Below, one piece after another: positions 18,689-28,693 of a stretch of DNA of 64,000 nt. Location of the stretch: the NCBI GenBank assembly GCA_030411725.1, contig MU839828.1, forward strand, positions 682,001 to 746,000. Reading direction: 5' to 3'. The stretch comes from Echria macrotheca (lineage: Eukaryota > Ascomycota > Sordariomycetes > Sordariales > Schizotheciaceae). The position numbers and the translations under genes are program-made. The notes beneath the pieces are model-generated. The model saw only the letters and a program-made list of their open reading frames with translations, had not been told where the DNA came from and searched no databases. Position 1 is the first letter of the stretch, and each line of letters opens with the position of its first letter.

Positions 18689-21640
18689 TTACATCAAAAC
18701 AATCTCTGCCACCTCGCCCAGAGTATCCTGCCCTCCATCATCTTTCCACAAATCCGCGACACCTACCCTCGAGAATGCATTCGCCCCAGCCCCCTCCGCT
18801 CTTATGACCACCAAGCCCCTCAAATAACAATCTAATTTGAGCCACCACAGTTCCGTCCCGTCCCAGTCCCTCTCCCCCGGCATATCGAGCACCACCCTCC
18901 CGACTCGCCTCTTTCCGCCCCCATCCCCATCACGGACATACAACTCCTTCGTCCTCTCCATAACCCTTTTATCCATCCACTTATCCTCCTTCAACCAAAA
19001 CTCGGGATTGATCCCACTCTCCTCGTTCCGATACGTTCCCACCACAACCTTACACAACCTCGTAACCAGCTTCAACCACCCACCTTTAACCTCTCCGTAC
19101 GGATTCCTCTCGCTAACTGGATCAACCTTCGCCTCAACTAGCTTCACATCCTCAGCCACATACATCCCGCTCCACTTCCCCGAGTCCCGCTTGATATCCA
19201 TCCGCACCGGCCCCTCAATACTAGCCCAAGACCAGCTCGGCGCACGGTACCCCTTGGGTCTCCGCCATGTCGTCGACTGCGGCGTAAACGCGAGGTCAAC
19301 CTCCCACAACAGATCCTCAAATATCGACGACCTCCACAGCCCCGCGAGGTAGGTATCCCCCCGATGCGTCAGAGACAACAGTTCAGTCACGACGCCCGCC
19401 AGGGCAGGAAGCCGATCCATCTCGACCGTCAAATCGCGCTTCGTGAACGCGTTGACAACAGCAGGCCAGGTCGCGATGGACCGGGCGTCCTCGTGGAGAT
19501 AGTGAATCAGCGACAGTGTCTCGCCCCCGTTCTCACCGAGGGGGTTCCTCGCCCGGTGTGAAATAAGACGCGGCGCAAGCAGCGGCGGGTTCTCGTTCTC
19601 AGCCAGATCCTCCTTGAGATCTAACCCGCCATGCTCAACATCGGCAGTCGTATCGCACAGGAACCCGAGCATTTCGCGGCCGTAGACGAGCACCCGCGGC
19701 GAGAGGGCGAGCTCCTGGAAGCACCACGCGCGTGTATCGGTTGACTGCGGCGTTTCGAACGGGCTGTCCAGCGAGCGGTGGTCGATGTAGACGGGCTCGT
19801 GGTCCGCGTCGTTGCAGCGCAGCTCGACCGGCGGAGAGGGCGGGATCGTGCGCGGCCGGAAGATGCCCTGCTCGCTGTCGGTTGCGGCGCCGGCGCTGAT
19901 GGTCAGGAAGGCGTTGCTGTATGTGCTGCCCATCTTGGCTGACTCGGTCTCCCAGTCGGATCGCGAGTCCTGGATGATGCAGAGGGAGTCGATCCAGAGG
20001 TACTCGAGTCCGAGCTCGCGCGTGATGGTTACGGCGTCCTGGAAAGTCTGTGGGAGAGAGTGCATGGGGATGCCCTGCATGCGCTCGGCGAGGGTGGCTG
20101 TGGTGGTGACGAGGGGACGGGACTTGCCCCAGCAGTGGCTGAGGGCGATGTAGAAGCCGCGATCGTCTGGTTGAGAGGTGCGAAGTTGAGGTGGATTGCT
20201 GTCGACGTGGATGTATCTCGTTGGGAGGGGCGGCGGTGAGGGAGCGGATTTTAGTGCGCGGGCAGCGTGGTCACTCCATCTTGAGTCCGATCGTAGCTTG
20301 ACGATATCATCGCTGCGGAAGTGCAGTTCGTAGAAATCCTCATCGCCGTTACGCGACAACTTTGAGGCGATTCTCTCGTCGCTGAGGACACCCTTGCTCA
20401 GGGCTGAGCGGCCAGTACGGGAGCTAGTGAGTTCGACTTGCTCGACAGTGGCGTCTTGAAGCAGCTTCTTGTTAGCCGCTTTGATGGCCAGATCTGGATC
20501 GTATCGTGGAGGACTGGAAGCCCGTTGGTCTTCCACGGCTTTTTGGCCTTTGTTTTCAGGAAGGGATATGCGTGCCCGTTTCCGAGGCCGTCCTTCTGGC
20601 GCTTCATCCCCGTCCTCGGACTCAGAAAGATATAGAAAGGGGGCCGGACAGGCTGTCACTTCCTCCGAGCCGCGGTCCAGGTCCCAAGCGGTAGTCGTAG
20701 CCATTCCACCGGTGGAAGGATCCAGTTCTGGGTATGCTGGTTCTTGAGAACGGCGACTGGGCAGGTCTGATGCTGAGCTCGATATGTAGCTCGGAGACCT
20801 CGCCCAGTCCCCCGGATACTCTTTACGGGTGTATGGACACACAGCTCGCCGGCAATGCTCATGCTGTGTGATGCATGTCCTCATCCAGTGGGCAATGAGC
20901 CTGAAGCAGGCTGCCGAGTCAGCCCGTGGGGACACAGGACGACCAGCGTATGCACGACCGGCCAAGACATCGCCGCGAGGCTCCTGATACAGGCTTGCAA
21001 CGCCCCGCTCGCACAACTCAAGTCCAACTTCCCATGTCGCAGGCTGGAGTGAGCAGATGAGCAACGTGGCCGGTTTCCTGGCTGTCTGCAAATCGTAGAG
21101 ATATTCCGAGGGATGCTCGAGCTCCTTGTGAGAATACAGGTCGTTTCTGAACTTCATCAGGGCCTTCTGCCGGTTTTTGGCAATCAAGCCGTCGACGACG
21201 AGCCGCACGGGGTAGTCCATAAACTTGGCGTCGTCATCGTTGCCGTCTATTCCCTGCTCCTCTTTTCGCTTGGCTTCTTCGGCACTGGCAGCTGCCACGG
21301 CCGTCCATAAGATGCGGCACAGAGAGCAGCGCCCATCTTCGGACGAAACGCGAAGCTGATGGAATGACGGGAGATGCGCGTAGCCCCGAGGTTGGTTGAG
21401 CGATTTGAGCGTAATGTTGTCGCAGGTAATGCAGAGCATGGCTTTTCGCCTCTTGGGAATATTGCACAGCTGTTCGAGATCCTTATCAAGCTCTGTGATA
21501 GATGTACTCGGGGTAGTTGTCAATCCAGGACAGCCATGCTGAAGAAATCCAGTACGTGTTGCGTTGAAACACATCAGCACCGTGGCGGGGTAGTTATCTA
21601 CCCTCAGGGCGCTTGAAGTGGCAAGGGGTTGCCAAAGCAT
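18689..21640 (-). CDS. Large HET-domain protein
   Basis: This is a single exon of 983 aa. Residues about 69-110 carry two CxxC pairs (CITC, CSLC) of the kind found ahead of many fungal HET domains, where they may bind zinc. The HET domain spans about 495-650. It shows IALSHCWGKSRPL, LEYLWIDSLCIIQD, YSNAFLTISA and the later TRAWCFQE. The middle (about 290-480) is low complexity and Ser/acidic-rich. It contains a basic RPRKRAR cluster that could direct nuclear import. The C-terminal third (GYRAPSWSWASIEG) is the usual HET-family extension. The likely role is a trigger of cell death or non-self recognition, by family. The start could also be Met69. The long 5' extension before CITC has no family support, so the N-terminus is uncertain. 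Confidence 0.87.
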   Translation of the reverse strand: MLWQPLATSSALRVDNYPATVLMCFNATRTGFLQHGCPGLTTTPSTSITELDKDLEQLCNIPKRRKAMLCITCDNITLKSLNQPRGYAHLPSFHQLRVSSEDGRCSLCRILWTAVAAASAEEAKRKEEQGIDGNDDDAKFMDYPVRLVVDGLIAKNRQKALMKFRNDLYSHKELEHPSEYLYDLQTARKPATLLICSLQPATWEVGLELCERGVASLYQEPRGDVLAGRAYAGRPVSPRADSAACFRLIAHWMRTCITQHEHCRRAVCPYTRKEYPGDWARSPSYISSSASDLPSRRSQEPAYPELDPSTGGMATTTAWDLDRGSEEVTACPAPFLYLSESEDGDEAPEGRPRKRARISLPENKGQKAVEDQRASSPPRYDPDLAIKAANKKLLQDATVEQVELTSSRTGRSALSKGVLSDERIASKLSRNGDEDFYELHFRSDDIVKLRSDSRWSDHAARALKSAPSPPPLPTRYIHVDSNPPQLRTSQPDDRGFYIALSHCWGKSRPLVTTTATLAERMQGIPMHSLPQTFQDAVTITRELGLEYLWIDSLCIIQDSRSDWETESAKMGSTYSNAFLTISAGAATDSEQGIFRPRTIPPSPPVELRCNDADHEPVYIDHRSLDSPFETPQSTDTRAWCFQELALSPRVLVYGREMLGFLCDTTADVEHGGLDLKEDLAENENPPLLAPRLISHRARNPLGENGGETLSLIHYLHEDARSIATWPAVVNAFTKRDLTVEMDRLPALAGVVTELLSLTHRGDTYLAGLWRSSIFEDLLWEVDLAFTPQSTTWRRPKGYRAPSWSWASIEGPVRMDIKRDSGKWSGMYVAEDVKLVEAKVDPVSERNPYGEVKGGWLKLVTRLCKVVVGTYRNEESGINPEFWLKEDKWMDKRVMERTKELYVRDGDGGGKRRVGRVVLDMPGERDWDGTELWWLKLDCYLRGLVVIRAEGAGANAFSRVGVADLWKDDGGQDTLGEVAEIVLM

Positions 21641-21970
21641 TGTTTCACGTTGCAGATATACCTATCGGTCTAGGCAGCCTTGTTTTATGATCGAATCCCC
21701 CTTATCAACCCCTAGAGTTATTCTTTTGGGGTACCTAACCGCCCGATTAACTGCCTGATGGCCGACGTTTGCATTCACACCAGTCTTATACCATCATGCG
21801 TGTCTAGATTTGGTCAAATAGGTAAATATAGGTAACCGATTTCGATGTAAGATAGTTCAATTGGAAAGACTCCTGCACTCTGTTATTACATGTACTGTCC
21901 ACAAGCTTCGTCCAGGTACGAGTCCTGGGAGTATACTGCCAAGTCCAACACCGCCGGCCGCTTGCTATCA
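21641..21970. other. Intergenic region with a tRNA-like arm but no tRNA
   Basis: About 21852-21945 has a plausible D-arm (AGTTCAATTGG) and a 5-bp T-arm (CCAGG-TACGAGT-CCTGG). No acceptor stem pairs with it and the anticodon arm does not fold cleanly. Nothing else is recognisable. Confidence 0.3.
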
Positions 21971-23173
21971 TCAGCCCAAATTCTCTGTCCATGGTGCCTT
22001 ATTTGTCCCGGAAGGATCCCAACACTGGATATAATACGTTAATAATACCGCCAAGCCCAACGCGCTCCCGATCCTCGCCCAGACGATACTCGACAGCCGT
22101 CGCCATTTGAGTTTCAAGCCGAAAGGCGACAACCAATTGAAGGCGTAGATGAGAAAGAGCAATATCCAAACTGGGTACAACATGAGAACAAATAGTAAGC
22201 CCATCAGTGCCAGCGCCAGATATCCGATCAGTAGGATCAAACAACGAAGCAGCACTATGGGAAAAAAGACCAAGATCCGCAAGATGACATGCATATCGTC
22301 GCCGACGTGAGCTGACCAATTCATAGCGTCTGCGTACCATACAAACGGACGGATAAGCACCCGGGCAATGTAGCCGAGCAAGAAATTGTAGCCCCACCAG
22401 AATTGCTGTTGAGGGGCGTCCGGTGACTCCGGTCCCGTGGATGGCGACGACGGTGCCATCTCGAAAATAACGACCCATATGCCGATTATGACGAGAGCGA
22501 TCAACTGACCAGTAAGGAGTAGCCGGTCGCATACGGCTAGAGCGTTTGGGAGCGGCCGCGGGCTAGGTGCAGTAGCAGACCGGTCGACCGCGTCCAGCAA
22601 CCGCACTGCATTGCGTGCCCAGAGGATGCCGTACGTGCAGAAGAGGACGGATTCGTTGGCAACCCAACTGACAAACTGTACCGTTGCAACGGTGAGGGAT
22701 AAGGGCGTCCCGTAGTAGCCCAGAATCTTGACGTAGACAAAGATGACAAGCGCGTTGGCCAGCAGTCTGGCCCGAATGTCGAGCCCAATGAACAGGATCA
22801 TCGCCTTGAGACGCCTCCATTCTCCTTCATCTGTGTTGCTTCCGTTGGAAATGAGCTCTGCATCGGGAACAGAGGCCATAAGCCGTCGGAAAACCACTGC
22901 GCGTGTCGTTTCGCGGCGGGACGCGCGCTTTTCGCGCATCGCTGAGATGAGCTCGCCATATAGGATGCACGTGTCGAACAGGGCTGTGAGCGGCAACACG
23001 CGAACATAGCGGCGAATATCGTTAGGAAAGCCGACGCTCTTTCCCAGAGGGTGCCAGGCGGCTGTGGTGCCAAGGACGAAGACGATCCAAAAGACGTTGA
23101 TGCCGCTGACCGGTTGGCTGCCAATTGCGCTGAGCTGAGCCGCTGGTGAAGCTGGATCTGGCTGGGAGCTCAT
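21971..23173 (-). CDS. Orphan multipass membrane protein (member A of a dispersed set of three)
   Basis: This is a single exon of 400 aa. At least seven hydrophobic segments alternate with charged loops such as AMREKRASRRETTRAV. There is no signal peptide. I do not recognise a named family. The start of the protein (WHPLG...VRVLPLTALFDTCILY) and the tail (GTNKAPWTENLG at the very C-terminus) resemble the proteins at 28694-29791 and 59778-60920. Those end AKAPWLEWLP and TVNPSWTGIFG. It is divergent from the methyltransferase gene, with 616 bp between the starts. Reading-frame quality and length make it a confident gene. Its function is unknown. Confidence 0.78.
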   Translation of the reverse strand: MSSQPDPASPAAQLSAIGSQPVSGINVFWIVFVLGTTAAWHPLGKSVGFPNDIRRYVRVLPLTALFDTCILYGELISAMREKRASRRETTRAVVFRRLMASVPDAELISNGSNTDEGEWRRLKAMILFIGLDIRARLLANALVIFVYVKILGYYGTPLSLTVATVQFVSWVANESVLFCTYGILWARNAVRLLDAVDRSATAPSPRPLPNALAVCDRLLLTGQLIALVIIGIWVVIFEMAPSSPSTGPESPDAPQQQFWWGYNFLLGYIARVLIRPFVWYADAMNWSAHVGDDMHVILRILVFFPIVLLRCLILLIGYLALALMGLLFVLMLYPVWILLFLIYAFNWLSPFGLKLKWRRLSSIVWARIGSALGLAVLLTYYIQCWDPSGTNKAPWTENLG

Positions 23174-23789
23174 GACGACCCAGCTTTCTGTGCTCGATAA
23201 AGTGTGAGTTCGATGCCTTGAGCGGTGAGCGAATCGTCGAAAGTTGTGAAATTGAAAGCCGGAAACATGGTCGCAAGGCTACACCGATATTGGATCGCGG
23301 CGCTCACCTGACACGTGTGGCGGGCATGTCTTACCCCTGAGCTGAACCGGTCATCGGAATATCCCGTGACGACTCTTCCCACGCATTAGTGCCCCTCTTC
23401 AGCACCGATGTGGTGCTTGTATCGCGCTAACCACAGAAACCAATCAGACCGCGGATACGCAAAAGACGCCCGGGAATGCGAACTGCCCAGCAAGACGAAA
23501 GGATCACAGATGGGCCGCGCAGGATCGCAATGCAACCGCGAATCAAAAAGTCTCCGCGAAAGGCTCCGGTCAGACTCACACCGGTCAGAGTCTCGCTGGG
23601 GAATACATCTTGAAATCAAGAATAAGCAGCAGTAGAAACAGGTAACGCAGTGTTGGTCCTTTCTTATAAATCCCAACGCTATCCGTACCCATCGTCCCTA
23701 CCACCGCGAGATAGTTTTCAAACAACGAACCCAAAAGCATCACGCTTAGCGAATTTGCGTTAAAAATTCAAAACCCCACTGACATCAAC
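23174..23789. promoter_or_regulatory. Shared divergent promoter region, membrane protein / methyltransferase
   Basis: The two genes start head to head with no gene between them. A TATA-like cttataaat at about 23664-23672 lies about 120 bp before the methyltransferase ATG. No other motif is convincing. Confidence 0.4.
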
Positions 23790-24774
23790 ATGTCTAACAA
23801 GCAAGAAGAGCCCAAGTACTTGCTGGCTAACGTGGGCGCCGAGGTGGACAGACTTACCAAACAACATGCGTGGCTGCAAAAGTGTCTAGACGGACAGATT
23901 GTCTTTGGGCCAGTTGACCTTGGAAAACCCGATCTGAGGGTTTTGGATGTCGGATGCGCCGATGGTAATATTGTCTTCTCCCCCGCGATGCAAACCGATT
24001 GGTTTTAAGAACTGCGTGATCTGATATAACTTCAGGTATCCTCCTCCGAGACCTTCGCAAGGGAGTGGCCCCTTCGGCCGAACTCGTAGGCCTCGACGTC
24101 ACGCCCTCCTTCCTGCCACCAAATGACCCCGGACCGCCAGCCATCCGCTACGCCGTGCACGATATCTGCGACCCCGTGCCCGCCAACATGGCAAACACGT
24201 TCGACTTCACCCACGTCCGATTTGTCATGGCTGGCGCCAGCAAATCCGGCATAGCAGAAGCCGTGCGCAATCTCGTCGGCTCAGTCGCCCCTGGTGGCTG
24301 GTTGCAGATTCAAGAGATGGACTTGTCGCCCAACACGCCTGGGTGCACGCCCGCATTGGAGGACATGAAGAGTGTCCTCCGCAGTCTGTTCGAGAAGACG
24401 GGGGCAGACCCGCTGTTTGCCAAAAATCTGGCCAAGATGCTTGAGGATGCTGGGTTACAAAACGTGGCCGTGAAGAAGGTGAAGTATTGGGTTGGGAAGG
24501 GGATGGGAGAAAACCAGGCGGATGTCGAGGCGTCGATCGCGTCCGTCAAGCTCACCATTCCAGCGATCCTCGGCGGAGCTGCGAGTACGTTTGCTTTATT
24601 TCGTTTCCTGGTAAACCACTTTGAATAAATGGCTACTAATAACATGTAGATCTTGGTATCGATTTACCGGCATCCGTGGCGGACGATCTCGTGGATAGAA
24701 TCGAGCGCGAGGCCAGGGAGACAAACGGATACCTTGGGGGATACATCGTCTGGGGGCAGAAGCCGGAGGCGTGA
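23790..24774 (+). CDS. SAM-dependent class I methyltransferase
   Basis: The exons are 23790-23964, 24036-24584 and 24650-24774, giving 282 aa. Motif I, VLDVGCADG (residues 51-59), is completed across the first intron and continues ILLRDLRK. Later core elements are VGLDVTPSF (acidic end of strand 2), YAVHDICD and the APGGWLQIQEMDL strand-4 region. This arrangement is typical of small-molecule methyltransferases of fungal secondary metabolism (Methyltransf_25/LaeA-like fold). It contains no DNA- or RNA-binding domain. It is 380 bp upstream of the UstYa-like gene on the same strand, so a shared tailoring role is possible but not shown. Substrate unknown. Confidence 0.88.
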
Positions 24775-25154
24775 AGCACTGGATTGTTGAAAGAATTGAT
24801 CCCGAGAATATCACCACAACCCGTACCCACGTGCAAACAGCAATTGGTAGCCCCCAGAAAAACGAACGTTGATCACCTCACCCCGCAGATGCAGCAGGGC
24901 CTCGTAGTCGTTTCAGAATCAGCGCCCCGGGGAATAAACTCCAGTGAGCCAATCCGCTGCCGCCCCTGAAGCGCCCCGACAGTTGCAGCGTCTCGGGTTG
25001 CCCCTGGGTCCACCCACGTTTCAAATGCCAAGACATCCCCTGACGACGACATTCTTTGTCGCCGACAAAACTTCCACTTTCTCTCCTCAAGACAAAATCA
25101 TGAAATTGTGAAAGGATTCAATTGATTGTTATCTTTACAACTGGGTGTGACGAA

Positions 25155-26016
25155 ATGGACCACAAGACACAACCGTACGAGACAGTTCCCATCCGGGACG
25201 AGGATCCAGAAGACGCGCGGTCCAGCACTGAGGTCGACGAGGAGCAGGCCAAGACATTGTCGACGCGCGATAGGAGGAGATGGCCGCGCGAGTCAAGGAC
25301 GAGGAGGAGCAGGTGCTTCGCCGCATTCCAGATGTGGCGGGGGATCATTGACACAGCGTTACTGGTCATCATCTTGGTATTGCTGCTGCTGCTTCTTCGG
25401 AGGGAGGGCGGCGGGTCGCCCAAGGAAGTCCAGGTCGGGAGTGACGGCGAAGGGCCAGAGTGTTTGTCTACCACCGACGATTTGGGTGCCACAGGACTGA
25501 CCCGACGATAGTTACCGAGACGGTGATCAAATGGAACGCCGACGCCGCGTTCGTGCCCAACAAGACCGAGGAATTCTTCTCCAAGCAGACGCTGGACAAG
25601 TGGAACACCTTGATGCCAGCCAACGCCGGATGGAGCTCGGCGGGCGACGCCCACACCTTCGCGACGACGTCCATGACGCACCAGCTGCACTGCTTGTTCA
25701 TGATGGGCCGCATTTACGCCGGTATCACTCACAACATGACGGACCGGCTGCCGAAGGATTATCATTCGCACTTTTTGCACTGCATCGACTATATTCGGCA
25801 GGGCATCATGTGTGCGGGCGACACAGCGCTCGAGCCGCATTCTGACAAAGATGCGGATGACCTCGGGCCGCTGGACGGTGGGTGGAACGGGATGCATGTG
25901 TGTAAGGACTACGGGGAGGTGATTGGGTATTTGGAGGGCGAGTACCCCTTTTCGTTACCGTTACTGGATGTCGTGCTAACAAGTGCTGTTACAGGCCAGA
26001 TCCGAGACGGTGTTAG
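25155..26016 (+). CDS. UstYa-like (DUF3328) protein, exon 1-2 junction uncertain
   Basis: The likely model has exons 25155-25414, 25495-25941 and 25995-26016. A cytosolic charged N-terminus is followed by one long membrane segment (ALLVIILVLLLLLL, about residues 70-83). The family's two signature motifs then appear, HQLHCLFMMGRIY and HCIDYIRQGIMC, plus FFSKQTLDKWNTL. UstYa proteins are membrane-anchored, probably copper-dependent oxidases that crosslink or cyclise peptides or modify other metabolites. The 80-nt first intron (25415-25494) is the only standard one that keeps frame. The alternative is a one-base frameshift near 25510, because both frames read family-like residues up to that point. 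The third exon is 22 nt and ends CKDYGEVIGYLEGEPDPRRC. No repeated Kex2-type RiPP precursor is visible nearby. Confidence 0.77.
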
Positions 26017-26167
26017 GACGGTGTTGCCGATCGATGACTGAGGGAAAGGGAAGTAAAATTTGCCTTGGATGATTTTAGAATGGAAATGTACTTGAGCGTC
26101 TTGATAGCACCGAGATGAACAGTATGCATCAAACAGGAGTTGGTTCTTGGGTCTGATTCAGCGGGGA

Positions 26168-27847
26168 TCAGCAGAAACTAGCTCGTATCATGAAACGATA
26201 ATAATTCCCGGACGTTTGACTTCCCTGCGTCCCGTTCCCAACTAAAAACTTGGTCCCATAACCCGTTCCATTTCCTCTCAGTGTATCCGTCACCCCAGGA
26301 TCACCAACCAACACTCCGCTGAGCGGAAAAACCTCCCCTACCCCGGGAAAGACCGACGGCGTCGCCAGCATCTTAGCCTGGATCCTCCTCGCACTGCTCA
26401 AAAACCTCTCCCTAAACGCGTCATAATACCCCTCGAACACCAACCTCCCCCCCTTCTTCACCCACTCCCCATCCACCATGACGGCCTCCACATCCCCCAC
26501 CCCAGCATGCAACACAACCGCCGCAACCGGATCATTCCACCCCAACATCCCGGGTGCATCCTTCGCATTCCAAACCACCAAATCCGCCTTCGCCCCCTCG
26601 ACGAGGACCCCCAAATCCTCCCGTCGTAGCGCCAGCCCCCCATGCCTCGTCGAGAGCAAAAAAGCCTGGTTAACGCTCATCGGATTCGGCCCGGGGACCT
26701 GCCACCGCTCCAGGACGGGCGCGAACAGCCGCGCGCGCGCCTCGCGCAGCCAGATGCGCGTCTGCGTGAGCATGTCGGCCGAGAAGGCGAAGTGGGTGTC
26801 GACGCCGAGCGAGGCCTGGTCCTGGATTAGATGAGAGGAAAAGTCGCCGTAGCCGTAGAACATCTCGGACTCGGGCGTGATGGAGATGTACTGGTTTGTC
26901 GAGCGGAGGAGCTGCGCGCCGGAGGCACTGAGAAAAGAGGCGTGGGAGAGGACGATGGGGATGCTGTGGTTCAGGATGCCGAGGGCGGCGAGGTCTTCGG
27001 GGCTGTTGTCGACTGTTTGTGTGTGCGGTGTTAGCCTTCCCGGTGAAATTGCACCGGGGGAGATGGATGAAGGAGGGCTGGACTTACCACCCCATGGTCC
27101 CTGTAGGCAGTGGCTGGTAATCACGGACGCGTTGCATTCCTCTGCTGTCCTGATGACGGCTTTGACTTCCTCGACGTTCGGATTCGGACCGAAGGAGTCA
27201 TATGCCACGCCTATCTCGACCGGCGAGTTCTTGTAGGAGCCGTTCAACGCCAGATCTCGGAAATTCCTCAGCTGCTCTTCGACAAGAAACGGCGGATTGA
27301 GGTTGGTGATGTTGTGGAAGCCATACGCCCAAAACACGCGTCCGCCAGAGTCGACAGAGGCCTGCAACCCGGCCGCCGCCGTTGCGTTGGACCACGTATG
27401 GTGCGCATGATCAAGGATAGTGGTAACCCCGGCGTTGAGCGACTCGAGAACACCGGCGAGCTGGCCGACGTAGACGTCCTCGGGCGTGAACAATCCGCCG
27501 GCGACAAACTCGCCGAACCGGTTGAAGTACTCGACCAGCGACGCGTTGCTCCCGAGCGTCTTGAAGGCCGTCTGCCAGCCGTGCCAATGCGTGCTAATCT
27601 GCCCCGGTGCCAGGATCTTGTCTGTGATATCGACGACCTCGGTGTCGTTGGAGACCGAGATGTGCGCGCCGGACTCGGCGACGGTCTGGATCCGGTCATT
27701 TTCTACGAGGATGGAGCCATTGCGGATGACGCGGAGGCTCTCGGTGTTGGGATCGAATGCGATTATTGTGCCCCCCTGAAAGAGGGTTGATGATGCCCCT
27801 ACCAGCCACGGGAGGGCCAGGGAAAAGATGCCCCAGTGTATATGCAT
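26168..27847 (-). CDS. Secreted amidohydrolase (metal-dependent hydrolase superfamily)
   Basis: The exons are 27088-27847 and 26168-27012. The 75-nt intron (donor gtaagt, branch gctaac) is a multiple of three, so the frame also reads through it, but splicing gives the better join PWGVDNSPEDL. The product is 534 aa. A signal peptide is present (residues 1-19, WGIFSLALPWLVGAS). Metal-site motifs of the cytosine-deaminase/TrzA-like branch are visible. They are STHWHGW (HxH), TSHCLQG, VLSHASF and the FSADMLTQ aspartate region. Late strands KADLVVWNA and VEAVMVDGEWV are the usual C-terminal composite domain. Many N-x-S/T sites fit secretion. It should hydrolyse an amide, amidine or cyclic C-N bond, with substrate unknown. 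It is convergent with the UstYa-like gene, 150 bp apart. Confidence 0.88.
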   Translation of the reverse strand: MHIHWGIFSLALPWLVGASSTLFQGGTIIAFDPNTESLRVIRNGSILVENDRIQTVAESGAHISVSNDTEVVDITDKILAPGQISTHWHGWQTAFKTLGSNASLVEYFNRFGEFVAGGLFTPEDVYVGQLAGVLESLNAGVTTILDHAHHTWSNATAAAGLQASVDSGGRVFWAYGFHNITNLNPPFLVEEQLRNFRDLALNGSYKNSPVEIGVAYDSFGPNPNVEEVKAVIRTAEECNASVITSHCLQGPWGGKSSPPSSISPGAISPGRLTPHTQTVDNSPEDLAALGILNHSIPIVLSHASFLSASGAQLLRSTNQYISITPESEMFYGYGDFSSHLIQDQASLGVDTHFAFSADMLTQTRIWLREARARLFAPVLERWQVPGPNPMSVNQAFLLSTRHGGLALRREDLGVLVEGAKADLVVWNAKDAPGMLGWNDPVAAVVLHAGVGDVEAVMVDGEWVKKGGRLVFEGYYDAFRERFLSSARRIQAKMLATPSVFPGVGEVFPLSGVLVGDPGVTDTLRGNGTGYGTKFLVGNGTQGSQTSGNYYRFMIRASFC

Positions 27848-28693
27848 CGAAACCGATATTTGTTTGTTGGCAGCTGGTACCTTTCACCAAAGCTTGACCG
27901 AGGTGTCTCGCAGTTTATACAATCGTAACAGTTTCTAGGTTGCTCCCAGCTGTGCTACTTATACCCGACTACGTCATATTTCATGTAGTGTTCCGGTGTC
28001 GCATACCTTACAAATCCATAGTGGCAATCGAACCACCGTAGAAGTCGTGTTACTGCAGTCTGCCAGTATCGGGCCAATAAAAGCTCGCCAATGGACGCCG
28101 TTAGGCCTCGGACTGCAACCAAGTTACTTGGAATCTCACATAATCCGACGCTAAAAGCATGAGAGCGGGGTTGGTGGCTCGGAATTTAGACTTGGAGTTT
28201 TCCGAGGGTGCTTTCTGAATCCTTTGGTCCGCCTCTTTATTCAGGGCTGGTTTATAAGCGCCTTCCTGATTGCCAAGGGAAAGGCATTCCGAGACTCGAT
28301 TTCCAATCCGTCGGCTATACCTTAAGTCCAGCGCACTCGGTCCTGTACTCCGAAAGCTGCTTGCTTGGGGTGGGCGAATCATTCGGGGATAAGAATTCAA
28401 TGGTTTTGCTACTAATCCGCTTTCCCAGATCCTGTCTAGTGTACGATTTCTCACCAGCAATGTTTAGGTTCTATGCAGCACTGTAAAGTTCGTGATGAGG
28501 GGCTTCTGCAGAGAGGTAGAGGCGAACGCTGAACTGTTAGGAACATGGTCATTGTTGGAACTGAGTCTATCAGGCCAGGCACCTGGTGTGCCGGTTCGAG
28601 GCGTATGCGCCAAATAATCAATTCTTTGAGACTCTCTGATGAGAACAGAGGTTGAGAATGGGCCTGCAGATTAGATACTTAGCTAGAGACAGA
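27848..28693. other. Intergenic region between the amidohydrolase and a membrane-protein gene
   Basis: No supportable gene, RNA or repeat is visible. Short frames on both strands (28101-28460 and 28208-28486) overlap each other and have no domain signature. Confidence 0.35.

Noticed and set aside
21852..21945. tRNA-like sequence with a D-arm and a good T-arm
   Set aside because: No acceptor stem can be formed and the anticodon arm does not pair, so it does not qualify as a tRNA gene. It may be a decayed copy.
24775..25154. Possible RiPP precursor next to the UstYa-like gene
   Set aside because: No frame here, or in the flanking spacers, shows a signal peptide followed by repeated peptides separated by Lys-Arg.
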